64,000 nt of DNA from contig NZ_KN525716.1 of assembly GCF_000789235.1 (NCBI RefSeq), positions 2,462,100 through 2,526,099 on the forward strand, written 5' to 3'. Source of the stretch: Wocania ichthyoenteri Th78 (GTDB taxonomy: Bacteria > Bacteroidota > Bacteroidia > Flavobacteriales > Flavobacteriaceae). Under the pieces are notes generated by a model. The model did not search any database. It saw only the letters and a program-made list of their open reading frames with translations, and was not told where the DNA came from. Positions 8,244 through 17,218 of this stretch are shown piece after piece (position 1 is the first letter of the stretch; each line of letters begins with the position of its first letter). Made by a program: the position numbers and the translations under genes.

Positions 8244-8870
8244 ATGACACCTAAAACACCTTATAAAAATATTTACAACGTTTTAAAACTCAATCGTTTT
8301 ATTGTTTTGACCGTTGTTATTGGAGCGGTGGCCACTTGTATTATTTCTGTGCTGCTTGTTATAAAACTACATCAAGAAACAATCAATACGGCCTTTGTTG
8401 TTAATACCAATGGGAGTGTGATTCCCTTAAAACTAGTGTCCCAACAGGAAAATCTAGAGGTGGAAGCTTTGGCACATTTGGAGCTGTTCCATACCTATTT
8501 CTATCATATTGATGCCAGTAATTATGAAAAGCATTTAAAAAAAGCGTTGTGGCTTGGGAACAGTTCAGTAGATGCGCTGTATAGACAGAAAAAAGCTGAT
8601 GGTGTATATAACCGTTTGCTTCAGTATTCACTGGTACAAAAAGTGTTGAGTATTGAATCTAAGTTAAACATTCAAAACGAGCCTTATGGGTTCGAAACCA
8701 TAACCGTTTTTGAAATCAACCGGGGGTCGATAGTAGATACCTATGAACTCATCACTACCGGAAACCTGATTCATGTAGACCGAAACTTTCCTAACAATAC
8801 ACACGGATTGCTTATCACCAATTTTTTTGAAAACACCTTACGAAAGTTGGACAATTACGAACCTCAATAA
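8244..8870 (+). CDS. traK: Conjugative transposon protein TraK (VirB8-like)
   Basis: A 208-residue bitopic protein: a short cytoplasmic N-terminus beginning TPKTPYKNIYNVLKLNRFI, one transmembrane helix (about residues 18-42), and a periplasmic domain of about 165 residues. This is the size and layout of TraK, which fills the VirB8 nucleation role between inner- and outer-membrane parts of the channel. It lies directly between the VirB6-like traJ and the VirB10-like traM, as in CTnDOT apart from a missing traL. Confidence 0.84.
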   Translation: MTPKTPYKNIYNVLKLNRFIVLTVVIGAVATCIISVLLVIKLHQETINTAFVVNTNGSVIPLKLVSQQENLEVEALAHLELFHTYFYHIDASNYEKHLKKALWLGNSSVDALYRQKKADGVYNRLLQYSLVQKVLSIESKLNIQNEPYGFETITVFEINRGSIVDTYELITTGNLIHVDRNFPNNTHGLLITNFFENTLRKLDNYEPQ

Positions 8871-8888
8871 TTATTAAAAATCAAGAAT

Positions 8889-9824
8889 ATGAAACTAGAA
8901 AAAAATAAAATCGTTTTTGCAGTAGTCATCTTAGGCATAATTACTTTTATGGCCATTTACGCTATCACTGCTTTTGGAAATGATGAATCTCCAACTATCG
9001 AAAACAATCAAATACCTGTCCCTAAATTGGAAGATGGACAAAAGGAATATGACTCCAAACTAGATGCACTGAATGACCTGAAGGAAGTTCGGCAGACCAA
9101 TGCACCGAGTATTTATGACGAACGCTTATTGGATTCCACAGGGGTCTATGATCCTGATCTTTTGGAAAAGGAAAAAATGCGTATAGTGGATAGTATTTAC
9201 CAAAATGGACGTATCAACTATTCCGATTCTCAGCGGTATCTAGACTATCCTTTGGTAACACCTGATACCAATGAAAAATCGATAACTTCTAAAATAGATT
9301 CTGTGATTCCGGAAACAAAGCCGTTGATAGTGATGAAGGAACTAGGCTTGGAACATCAGTTATTCTTTAGTTCAACCCCCATTAAAAATAAAGATGAAGA
9401 CACCAAAACGGATGCCCTTATTTATGTCTCCGTTAATGGAAATCAGATAGTCAAAACCTTTAGTCGTTTGGAACTACGGCTTGTTAAACCAGCCATTATT
9501 AATGGAAATACTTTGCCAAGAAACACCAATCTTTATGGGTTTATCAGTTTTAAACCCAACAGGACTTTGATCCATATTACCAATATTAACCATCAAGAAG
9601 TTAGTCTAAAAGCCTTTGATCTGCAAGATGGCAATGAAGGGATTTATGTAGAAAACAGTTTTCAAGCTGAAGCTTCCCAAGAGGTTTTAGGGGATGTGGT
9701 AGACGATGTTAACATCGCTGGAGTACCACAGGTTAGTGGTGTCAAGAGAATATTTCAACGGAACAACCGAAATGTGAAGGTCACCATTACGGATAATTAC
9801 AAATTAATTCTAAAAAGCCAATAA
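8889..9824 (+). CDS. traM: Conjugative transposon protein TraM (VirB10-like)
   Basis: A 311-residue protein with one N-terminal transmembrane helix (about residues 7-27), an extended acidic and proline-containing periplasmic linker (about 30-150), and a conserved C-terminal domain (about 160-311) with the IYVSVNGNQIVKTFSRLELR and IINGNTLPRNTNLYGFISF stretches typical of TraM. VirB10-type proteins span both membranes and transmit ATPase energy to the outer channel. It is shorter than CTnDOT TraM (roughly 450 residues), the missing part being mostly linker. Confidence 0.85.
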   Translation: MKLEKNKIVFAVVILGIITFMAIYAITAFGNDESPTIENNQIPVPKLEDGQKEYDSKLDALNDLKEVRQTNAPSIYDERLLDSTGVYDPDLLEKEKMRIVDSIYQNGRINYSDSQRYLDYPLVTPDTNEKSITSKIDSVIPETKPLIVMKELGLEHQLFFSSTPIKNKDEDTKTDALIYVSVNGNQIVKTFSRLELRLVKPAIINGNTLPRNTNLYGFISFKPNRTLIHITNINHQEVSLKAFDLQDGNEGIYVENSFQAEASQEVLGDVVDDVNIAGVPQVSGVKRIFQRNNRNVKVTITDNYKLILKSQ

Positions 9825-9851
9825 TTGGCCATAATTTAAAAAAACTCAAAA

Positions 9852-10664
9852 ATGAAAAATCAACTTTTAGTATATAGTCTTTTATGCGTTTCTACATTTA
9901 TAAACGCACAAAACATCATGGTCTTGGACACCATTTATGCCAATAACCATAAAAATGTAGCCCTCTTTTTTCCTCAACCCATTCGTCAGGGTATTACTGG
10001 TGCTGAAAATTTCGTTTTCACTTATAATAGAGAAAAGGAACAGTATTTTGGATTGTTGCAAGCTGCTCCAGGAACGGAAAGCAATTTATTGACCATCACC
10101 CGTGATGGTCGAGTATATGCCTATATCTTGAAATATGCAGATCGACTCCCAAAGCTAAATTATTTTATTCCTGAAGCAAAAAGTATCGGGAATGAAAAGC
10201 CGGAGATTAAAATTAAAAATATCACAAAGGAAATTATTGATCCATATCGTGATAGAACCGCGTATTTTGAACGTTTTAGTGCCTATATTTTGAAGACAAA
10301 ATTAGAGCCATTGGCTACTAAACGAAAAAAAGGCATAAGAATACAACTGCAAAAAGTGATGTATCAAGCCAATGAAGTATATCTGGTCATAGAGATTAAA
10401 AACAAATCCGGGATTGATTTTGAAGTGGATTATTTGAATGTCTATAGAACCAATGGGAACAATAAGCGAAAAGCCTCTTTTCAAAAGTTGCAACAACAAG
10501 TTATTCATAAGTACAAGATACCACATGCTATCAAAAATGGAGAAAGGAGACGTTTTGTATATGTGCTTCCTAAAATGGTACTGGGCAATGATGAAAAGCT
10601 ACTCTTGGAATTACAGGAGTTAAATGGGAGTAGAGCAGTAAGTCTAAAAGCTAAAAATTTATGA
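9852..10664 (+). CDS. traN: Conjugative transposon protein TraN (DUF4138, VirB9-like)
   Basis: A 270-residue periplasmic protein with a signal peptide (to about INAQN, residue 20) and a beta-rich body. It has ALFFPQPIRQGITGAENFVF and LLQAAPGTESNLLTITRDGR near the N-terminus, features of TraN. It is the VirB9-like partner of TraM in the outer-membrane core. Its last 14 bases overlap the 3' end of the convergent integrase gene, and the usual downstream traO, traP and traQ are absent. The C-terminus (ELNGSRAVSLKAKNL) ends near but perhaps a few residues short of the family norm, so a small truncation at the junction cannot be excluded. Confidence 0.83.
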   Translation: MKNQLLVYSLLCVSTFINAQNIMVLDTIYANNHKNVALFFPQPIRQGITGAENFVFTYNREKEQYFGLLQAAPGTESNLLTITRDGRVYAYILKYADRLPKLNYFIPEAKSIGNEKPEIKIKNITKEIIDPYRDRTAYFERFSAYILKTKLEPLATKRKKGIRIQLQKVMYQANEVYLVIEIKNKSGIDFEVDYLNVYRTNGNNKRKASFQKLQQQVIHKYKIPHAIKNGERRRFVYVLPKMVLGNDEKLLLELQELNGSRAVSLKAKNL

Positions 10665-11862
10665 CGCTATCCAAAGCATCATCAGCATCTTTATGCATAA
10701 AGTTAGCTTGATAGTTAATAGTAGTGGTAATTGAGGAATGCCGATATAGCTTTTGAAGCATCTTAATAGGGATTTTATCCTCAGATATATTACCAAAGCT
10801 ATGACGAGCAATGTGCATGGTAACTTTCTTATTAATTTTAGCCTTTTCTGCAATCCTTGCTAAATACTTATTTAACATTGTTGTAGCAGCGTTAACTTTT
10901 CTAAAGACATCCTTTGATGCTTTCAGATTAACCATTTTCATCTCTGGAAAAATAAAATCATTATCCTCCAGTTTATTAATTGCGTATTGTTCTAAAATAG
11001 GAAAAGCTTTCTCAGGAATCTTTAATGACAATAATTTTGAATTTTTATTCATACGATAGTTAAGTCTATTATCAGAAATATCAGACCATCTAATTTTGAG
11101 TACATCTGCGACACGTATGCCAGCAAAATAGAAACTGAAAAGCCAAATATTCCTTGCATGAATTTCGTTTTTAGTTAAACCTTTGACACTTTCTAAAGCA
11201 ATAAGTTCTTCCTTGTTTAATCCAGTTTTTTGACTTTCAGGAAATTTAATTTGAATTCCACCTGAGCCGAATGGATAAAGTTTTCTATCTACAATTCCTA
11301 ACTTAATAGCTCTATTATATATGGTTCTTATAACAACTAGGTTGTTGACTATAGACCTTTCAGATAAACCTTTTGTTCTTAGATGTGTTTTAAAGTTCCT
11401 CAGGAATTGTTCATTAATCTCTTGAAAGGAAAGCTGATTTGATTTTGAAAAATTTAATACATGATTTACTCTCACCTTATCTGCATAATACCGAGCCAAT
11501 TTTTTATTGGCTTCAAGTTCATCTAAAAAAGCTTTTGCAATTTCAGAAAAGCTTGAAGTCTTTGAGCGTTTGTATAATTTAACCTTAATACGATTTGCTG
11601 ATAAATCTTGCTTCTCAGCCTGTAAATCAATAAGCATCTTATTCGCTTCAGATAATTTTTTCGTCAGCAGATTATTAAGATTCGCTGCGTTTGGATGTGA
11701 TTTTCGTATACGAATATTTTTCTCATCCCAATATTCTAATTCTATATAATGACCAATATAATGATAGTTTGATTGTCTGTTTTTCGAAATCCTAATCGCC
11801 AAAGGATATAAACCATTTTTATTTGGCTTCTTTCGAAGAACAATTTTTGCATTTGAAGTCAT
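10651..11862 (-). CDS. int: Tyrosine recombinase (integrase) of the conjugative element
   Basis: A 403-residue phage-type integrase. The N-terminal arm-binding domain (about 1-95) is followed by a SAM-like core-binding domain (about 100-195) and the catalytic domain. The active-site set is visible: Arg250 (FAGIRVADVLKIRW), His350-x-x-Arg353 (MHIARHSFGN), His375 (LYRHSSITTT) and nucleophile Tyr384 (INYQANF). It is read leftward from a promoter region facing the tRNA-Leu fragment at 12019-12077, which lies 157 bp upstream of its start and is its likely target. Its 3' end overlaps traN by 14 bp. It should catalyse excision and integration of the element at tRNA-Leu. Confidence 0.93.
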   Translation of the reverse strand: MTSNAKIVLRKKPNKNGLYPLAIRISKNRQSNYHYIGHYIELEYWDEKNIRIRKSHPNAANLNNLLTKKLSEANKMLIDLQAEKQDLSANRIKVKLYKRSKTSSFSEIAKAFLDELEANKKLARYYADKVRVNHVLNFSKSNQLSFQEINEQFLRNFKTHLRTKGLSERSIVNNLVVIRTIYNRAIKLGIVDRKLYPFGSGGIQIKFPESQKTGLNKEELIALESVKGLTKNEIHARNIWLFSFYFAGIRVADVLKIRWSDISDNRLNYRMNKNSKLLSLKIPEKAFPILEQYAINKLEDNDFIFPEMKMVNLKASKDVFRKVNAATTMLNKYLARIAEKAKINKKVTMHIARHSFGNISEDKIPIKMLQKLYRHSSITTTINYQANFMHKDADDALDSVINF

Positions 11863-11899
11863 TTTATTAATACTTTAGATATTAAAGATAATCATTTTT

Positions 11900-11919
11900 G
11901 GTACAACATAGGTACAACA
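11900..11919 (+). repeat. Paired GGTACAACA direct repeats, possible integrase arm sites
   Basis: GGTACAACA occurs at 11900-11908 and again at 11911-11919, exactly 11 bp apart, so both face the same side of the helix. They lie between the integrase start and the attachment core, where tyrosine recombinases of this type have arm-type sites and where the integrase promoter must also be. Confidence 0.5.
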
Positions 11920-12018
11920 AATATTGATTTTGATTGATTTTAAATGATATCATAAAAAAATAAATTACTATTAATCAATTGAATATGAATTTCTTTAGTG
12001 TTATTTAAGCTAAATATG

Positions 12019-12077
12019 ATTGGACTTAAAATCCAATGTCCATTAGGACGTACGGGTTCAAGTCCCGTCTTCAGTAC
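12019..12077 (+). other. 3' fragment of tRNA-Leu(UAA): right attachment site of the element
   Basis: The sequence folds as the 3' part of a tRNA-Leu: anticodon stem TTGGA (12020-12024) / TCCAA (12032-12036) around the loop CTTAAAA with anticodon TAA at 12027-12029, variable arm GTCC-ATTA-GGAC, T arm ACGGG-TTCAAGT-CCCGT (12052-12068) and the 3' acceptor strand CTTCAGT with discriminator A. There is no D arm and no 5' acceptor strand upstream, so it is not a functional tRNA. This is what is left at the far end when an element integrates into the 3' part of a tRNA gene. The intact gene should flank the other end of the element, to the left of the window. Confidence 0.85.
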
Positions 12078-12078
12078 A

Positions 12079-12113
12079 AAGCCTTTGCAAGATTTCTTGT
12101 AGAGGCTTTTTTT
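12079..12113 (+). terminator. Original terminator downstream of the tRNA-Leu locus
   Basis: A 13-base stem (12079-12091 with 12096-12108, two G-U pairs) around a four-base loop is followed by T7. It sits where a tRNA terminator would be, so from about 12077 on the sequence is the host side of the junction. Confidence 0.8.
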
Positions 12114-12159
12114 ATTCAGATACAGCATAGGTATAATATTTCGTTGTTTTTTTATCTAA

Positions 12160-12451
<292 letters not shown>

Positions 12452-12635
12452 TTGCCAAAATTGTTTTTTTTCATAATGTTGGATTTTTATTAATACTAAC
12501 GTGTCTATATAATTTAAGTTCTTCGTTTTTAACACAGTTCTTGATTAGTTATATGATTTAAGCACTTATTGATTTATATATAAAGACTTAATTTTTTAGA
12601 TGCAATTAAAAAAGCATCAAATTAATGTTAGACTA

Positions 12636-13385
12636 TTATATTAAGCTTAAATCAGCGGCTTTGTAATTTTCAATTGCGGGATCTTCTGGATCAAGATCCG
12701 TTACAACTGTATCTATTTCTTTTAAACTGCATACGTCGTAATTGAGTATTGAGTTTAGCTTATTCGAAGTAGCTAAATAAACAATGTGTTCTGATGCATT
12801 TATCATGGCTTTTTTGATTAGAGAAACTTCATAGCCCTCATCGGTTATTCCTTGTTCAATACTTAAAGCACTAACGCCCATAAAACAAATATTAGCTCTT
12901 ATATTAGATAAATATTGAATAACATCAATGCCAGTTGTAACCATTGAGTTTCTGTGAATTTTACCTCCAATAAATATAGTTTCTATTAATGGGTGCTCGG
13001 TTAATTGCATGGCTATAGGTAGGCTATAGGTATAAATTGTAGCTTTTATGTTTTTAGGGAATAACTTGGCTAGCATTAAATTTGTTGTACCTCCACTCAT
13101 AATAATAACCGAGCCATCTTCTATTAAAGTAATGGCTTTTTGTGCGATAAGAATTTTACTTTCCCTATTGTAAATGACATCTTCATTATAGTGGTAAAGT
13201 TTCTGAATTGTTGAAATAGCACCTCCATGTACTTTGGTTAATAATCCGCGATTATCCAACTGCTTAATATCTCTTCGTATCGTATCTTCAGAAACGTTCA
13301 ATTTTTCAGATAAAATAATAGAACTAACTTTTCTATTAATACTTACTTCGTCTATTATTTTTTGTTGACGTTCTTTTTTTTTCAT
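12636..13385 (-). CDS. DeoR/GlpR-family transcriptional regulator of the salvage locus
   Basis: A 249-residue repressor-type protein. The N-terminal winged helix has ERQQKIIDEVSINRKVSS, then LNVSEDTIRRDIKQLDNRGL and the family signature KVHGGA (residues about 53-58). The C-terminal DeoRC effector domain (about 75-235) has IIMSGGTTNLMLAKLF and TYSLPIAMQL and the GGKIHRNSMVTTG loop that binds sugar phosphates. It is divergent from susC and shares a 631-bp regulatory gap with it. Effectors of this family are phosphorylated sugars, so GlcNAc-6-phosphate or MurNAc-6-phosphate is a reasonable guess here, but that is inference. Confidence 0.88.
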   Translation of the reverse strand: MKKKERQQKIIDEVSINRKVSSIILSEKLNVSEDTIRRDIKQLDNRGLLTKVHGGAISTIQKLYHYNEDVIYNRESKILIAQKAITLIEDGSVIIMSGGTTNLMLAKLFPKNIKATIYTYSLPIAMQLTEHPLIETIFIGGKIHRNSMVTTGIDVIQYLSNIRANICFMGVSALSIEQGITDEGYEVSLIKKAMINASEHIVYLATSNKLNSILNYDVCSLKEIDTVVTDLDPEDPAIENYKAADLSLI

Positions 13386-14016
13386 ATAATTTTTTTTAAA
13401 AAAAAATCAAAAATGCAAAATTTTATATAACTATAAGGATTATTTTGCCTGTTTTAATCTTTAAAGCTGCATAGTTTAAAAAAAATAATTAACACATTCC
13501 AGAATAATTATTGCAAACTTTTGCTAATGTATAAAATTATGAGTACTTCTAAAATAATATTTTTATTAGACGATTTAATAAGTTTTACTGGACTCTCTAT
13601 TTATTAATTAACATCAACTAGATGAATAGTGTATGTGTGCTATATAGATATGTGATATGATATGACTGTACTATAGTAAATCTGGTGTTGCTTAAAAGAT
13701 GTAATAATTATATTCTTAAAGTTTTTCTTGAATTTGTTTTAAGGGATGTGTAAAAGAGTTTGCCTTTTTATTGAGTAGTTATCTAGTATAGCTGTATCTA
13801 TCAGGAATTCTTTGAATTAAGGCATGTTCTCATTTTTTTTTCTTTTTTTTCTGCTGTTTATTTTATAAAAGATAAAATACAATTTTACGATATATTGCAT
13901 TAAAAATGAATTTAAATTCTGTTTTTTTGATTAAATATTGCATTTTATTGCAAATAAAATGCAATATTTGATTTTGTTTTTATATTTTTACTGAAACAAC
14001 TAATACTATAACTTAT
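13386..14016. promoter_or_regulatory. Divergent regulatory region between the DeoR regulator and susC
   Basis: This 631-bp gene-free stretch is very AT-rich and has long T runs (13834-13860). The only strong structure is the perfect inverted repeat at 13933-13969, plus a related half-site ATATTGCATT at 13892-13901. I searched for a TAnnTTTG promoter box close to susC and found no good match, so start sites are not assigned. Confidence 0.6.
13933..13969. promoter_or_regulatory. Perfect 17-bp inverted repeat, candidate operator of the susC operon
   Basis: Arms 13933-13949 (AAATATTGCATTTTATT) and 13953-13969 are exact reverse complements around the 3-bp spacer GCA. The element ends 47 bp before the susC start and a half-site copy lies 32 bp further upstream. 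It is the natural candidate site for the divergent DeoR protein. It has no T run and little GC, so it does not look like a terminator. Confidence 0.6.
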
Positions 14017-17000
14017 ATGAAAAATTATTATTACCAATTAATCACCTTAATAATGGTGTTTTTTGTGCATAGTTCCTTTGCGCAATCAACGTCTATTTCT
14101 GGTGTCGTTACAGAGCGAGGGAGTGGTATTCCTTTAGCAGGTGTCAATGTTGTCATTGAAGGAACGTCAAAAGGAAGTGTTACAAATTTTGATGGAAATT
14201 ATTCTGTTCAAGCAGACGATGTAAAAGGTAAATCAATTGTGTTTAGCTTTATTGGATATAAGACTGTTTCTGTAGTTTTAACCGGCAAAAGCCAAGTGAT
14301 AGACATGGTTTTAGAAGAAGATGCAACTAGTCTTGACCAAGTTGTTGTAACAGCTTTAGGGATTAAAAGAGAAGCTAAAGCTTTGGGATACTCCCTGAGT
14401 AAAGTTGATGGAGACGAGATATCTCAAATAAAAACTACAAGTGCTGTGAACTCTTTACAAGGTCGAGTAGCTGGGGTAAATATTTCTACCAGTAGTACTG
14501 GAGCTTCAGGTTCGAGTAGAGTAATTATTCGTGGTGCAAGTTCGTTAACAGGAAATAATCAACCACTTTATGTAGTTGACGGTATCCCTGTTATAAATAA
14601 TACAAATGGTTCTGTTGTAGGTCCTACAAATGATGGAACTGGAGATGGTGGCGACGATATATCATCACTTAATCCTGATGATATCGAATCTGTTTCTGTG
14701 TTGAAAGGTAGTTCTGCTTCAGCGCTTTACGGTTCATTAGCCTCTAATGGTGTTATTATGATTACTACAAAATCTGGGAAAGGACAAAAGAACTTAGGTA
14801 TAGAGTACTCAAGTTCTTATACGTTTGATAGGGTAAACACTAGTCTTCAAGATATGCAAACCACATACGGGCAAGGTAATAATGGGTTAAGGCCAGGGTA
14901 CGAATACGATACAAATAATAATCCGGTAGAAATTTCAAATGTTGAAAATGCTATTGATGATTCTTTTGTAAGTTCATTACAATCTTGGGGTGCTATAATG
15001 GATGGTTCGCTGGTATATAATTGGGATGGTAATAAAAGACCGTACAGTTACAAAGGCAATAATTTAGATAGATTTTATGATACGGGCACAACGGCAGTAA
15101 ACACGTTGGCATTGACAAAAGGAGGCGATGGATACAACTACCGTTTTTCTTTTTCTAATTTAGAAAACAAAGATATTTTCCCAGGATCGACTTTAAACAG
15201 AAAATCGTTGTCATTAAATGCATCGGCTGAGATTAATCCCAGATTAACCTCGACAATTAATGCTAAATATGTTATTGAAAAGGTGCACAACCGTATAAAT
15301 ATTGGCGATACTCCAGGAAATGCTAACACTGTAGCTTTTGTATTGCCAAGTAGTTTAGATATTTATGATTTAAAACCAGGATCTAATGTCGAAGGAACAG
15401 AACTTTTATTTCAACCAAGTCAATTTATTTCAAACCCTTATTGGGCAGTTAATGATTTTAATAATGATGATAAGAAAAACAGATTAACAGTATCTACCAG
15501 TTTACGATATGATATTACAGATTGGTTGTATGCAACTGGTCGCGCAGGTATTGATACCTATGATTTGTCAAGAAGAAATGTAACTCCTTTTGGAACAGCT
15601 TACCGTCCAGCAGGTCAATTAGAGCAAAGAAAAGCAACCTATTCATCATTTAATGCCGATTTTATGTTAGGTTTTGATAAAGCCATAACAAGTAAAATAT
15701 CGACTAATTCTATTATTGGTGCCAACACAAGAGCATCAACTTTTGAACAGTTAAGTGCACTTGGAAGAGGGTTTATTGTTATCGGTTTAGAGGATTTAAA
15801 TAATACAACCTTGCCAGAACCAACTAATAGTTATTCTAAAACTAAAACGAATTCGCTATACGGTTCTTTTGAATTTGATTACGATAAATTCTTTTACCTC
15901 ACATTTACAGGAAGAAATGATTGGTTCTCAACCCTGTCTTTTCCTGGTAAACAAACTCCAAATAACGACTTTTACTGGTCTGTAAGTAGTAGTTTATTGT
16001 TAAACGAGGCTTTAAATCTGCCAGATGTTTTTACTTATACTAAGTTAAGGGCAAGTTATGCGCAAGTGGCCGGAGGTGCTAGAAATGCCTATGCCTTAAA
16101 TTTAGACTACGCTATAACAGGGTCATTCCAAGGACAATCATTTGGACAATTAAATGGAAACTCTATACCTAACCCTAATTTGGTTCCATTTCAAAAAACA
16201 GAATACGAATTTGGTTTAGATACGAGGTTTTTTAATAATCGTTTAAATCTTGATGTAGCCTATTACCATAACCAAACTACTAATGATATTGTTAGGGCGG
16301 CTGCATCGCAATCATCAGGTTTTACATCATCAATCCTAAATATTGGTGAATTGGAAAATAAAGGGGTTGAATTGTTGATTGGTGGTACGCCTATTAAAAC
16401 CGAGAATTTTTCATGGAATACATCGTTTAACTTAGGTTTTAACGAAAGTAAAATTATTTCTACGGATGATGAAGACACACCTATAAATGTTGATGGCAGC
16501 CAAACACGATCAAGAACGGCGATAATTTCCCATATCGTGGGCGAAAACTACGGTGTAATTTTTGGATCGTCTTATAAGAGAGATGTAGACGGAAACATTA
16601 TGTACGATATTAGTGGTACTATTCCAAGACCTATTCAAGGAGAAAATAAAATATTAGGACAAGGTGTTGCGCCTTATACATTAGGTTTTTCAAATACCTT
16701 TAGATACAAAAACGTATCGTTAGGATTTTTAATTGATGCGAAATTTGGTGGAAGCGTGCATTCAGGAACCAATAGAGAACTGATGTTAAGAGGATTGCAT
16801 AAAAAAACGCTTGAAGGTAGAGAAACAGGTTTGGTTGTTTCAGGAATAGACGATGCTACCGGTCAGCCATTTACAGCAACTGTGGCACCAGAAAATTTAA
16901 GAACGTATTATGGGCGTATTGGAGAAGAGAGCTCAGGTATATCAGAGGAGTTTGTTTACAGTACCGACTTCATTAAATTTAGAGAGCTAAGCTTATCGTA

Positions 17001-17205
17001 TAATTTACCAAAAGATATACTGAAAAATATTTTTATTAGTGATTTAAGAGTTTCATTAATTGGTAGAAACCTTTTCTTTATTTCTAAAGAAATAGATAAT
17101 GTTGATCCAGAAGCCGCATTAAACAACCTGAATTCTCAAGGTATTGAAAGATTCGGAATACCATCAACCAGAAGCTATGGTTTTTCTGTAAATGTTAAAT
17201 TTTAA
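14017..17205 (+). CDS. SusC/RagA-type TonB-dependent outer-membrane transporter
   Basis: A 1062-residue nutrient importer. A signal peptide (to about SSFAQ, residue 23) is followed by the carboxypeptidase-like regulatory domain (about 25-105, SISGVVTERGSGIPLAGVNV and NFDGNYSV), a TonB-box-like region (SLDQVVVTALGIKREAK), the plug (SLQGRVAGVNIST, IIRGASSLTGNNQPLYVVDG, VLKGSSASALYGSLASNGVI) and a beta-barrel ending in Phe (SFSVNVKF-like end, NVKF). With its SusD partner 13 bp downstream it should take up oligomeric substrate across the outer membrane. The following genes point to muropeptide sugars as the cargo, which is inference from context. Confidence 0.95.
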   Translation: MKNYYYQLITLIMVFFVHSSFAQSTSISGVVTERGSGIPLAGVNVVIEGTSKGSVTNFDGNYSVQADDVKGKSIVFSFIGYKTVSVVLTGKSQVIDMVLEEDATSLDQVVVTALGIKREAKALGYSLSKVDGDEISQIKTTSAVNSLQGRVAGVNISTSSTGASGSSRVIIRGASSLTGNNQPLYVVDGIPVINNTNGSVVGPTNDGTGDGGDDISSLNPDDIESVSVLKGSSASALYGSLASNGVIMITTKSGKGQKNLGIEYSSSYTFDRVNTSLQDMQTTYGQGNNGLRPGYEYDTNNNPVEISNVENAIDDSFVSSLQSWGAIMDGSLVYNWDGNKRPYSYKGNNLDRFYDTGTTAVNTLALTKGGDGYNYRFSFSNLENKDIFPGSTLNRKSLSLNASAEINPRLTSTINAKYVIEKVHNRINIGDTPGNANTVAFVLPSSLDIYDLKPGSNVEGTELLFQPSQFISNPYWAVNDFNNDDKKNRLTVSTSLRYDITDWLYATGRAGIDTYDLSRRNVTPFGTAYRPAGQLEQRKATYSSFNADFMLGFDKAITSKISTNSIIGANTRASTFEQLSALGRGFIVIGLEDLNNTTLPEPTNSYSKTKTNSLYGSFEFDYDKFFYLTFTGRNDWFSTLSFPGKQTPNNDFYWSVSSSLLLNEALNLPDVFTYTKLRASYAQVAGGARNAYALNLDYAITGSFQGQSFGQLNGNSIPNPNLVPFQKTEYEFGLDTRFFNNRLNLDVAYYHNQTTNDIVRAAASQSSGFTSSILNIGELENKGVELLIGGTPIKTENFSWNTSFNLGFNESKIISTDDEDTPINVDGSQTRSRTAIISHIVGENYGVIFGSSYKRDVDGNIMYDISGTIPRPIQGENKILGQGVAPYTLGFSNTFRYKNVSLGFLIDAKFGGSVHSGTNRELMLRGLHKKTLEGRETGLVVSGIDDATGQPFTATVAPENLRTYYGRIGEESSGISEEFVYSTDFIKFRELSLSYNLPKDILKNIFISDLRVSLIGRNLFFISKEIDNVDPEAALNNLNSQGIERFGIPSTRSYGFSVNVKF

Positions 17206-17218
17206 AAAGAAAAGAAAA

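Noticed and set aside
12019-12077. A functional tRNA-Leu gene
   Set aside because: The D arm and the 5' acceptor strand are missing upstream, so only the 3' part exists.
11940-12128. A 62-residue minus-strand frame containing KTGLEPVRPNGHWILS
   Set aside because: It reads antisense through the tRNA-Leu fragment. Such frames are a common false call over tRNA-Leu genes.
13386-14016. A clear TAnnTTTG promoter for susC
   Set aside because: Near matches such as AATATTTG occur within the palindrome, but none has a correct box and spacing, so no promoter is assigned.
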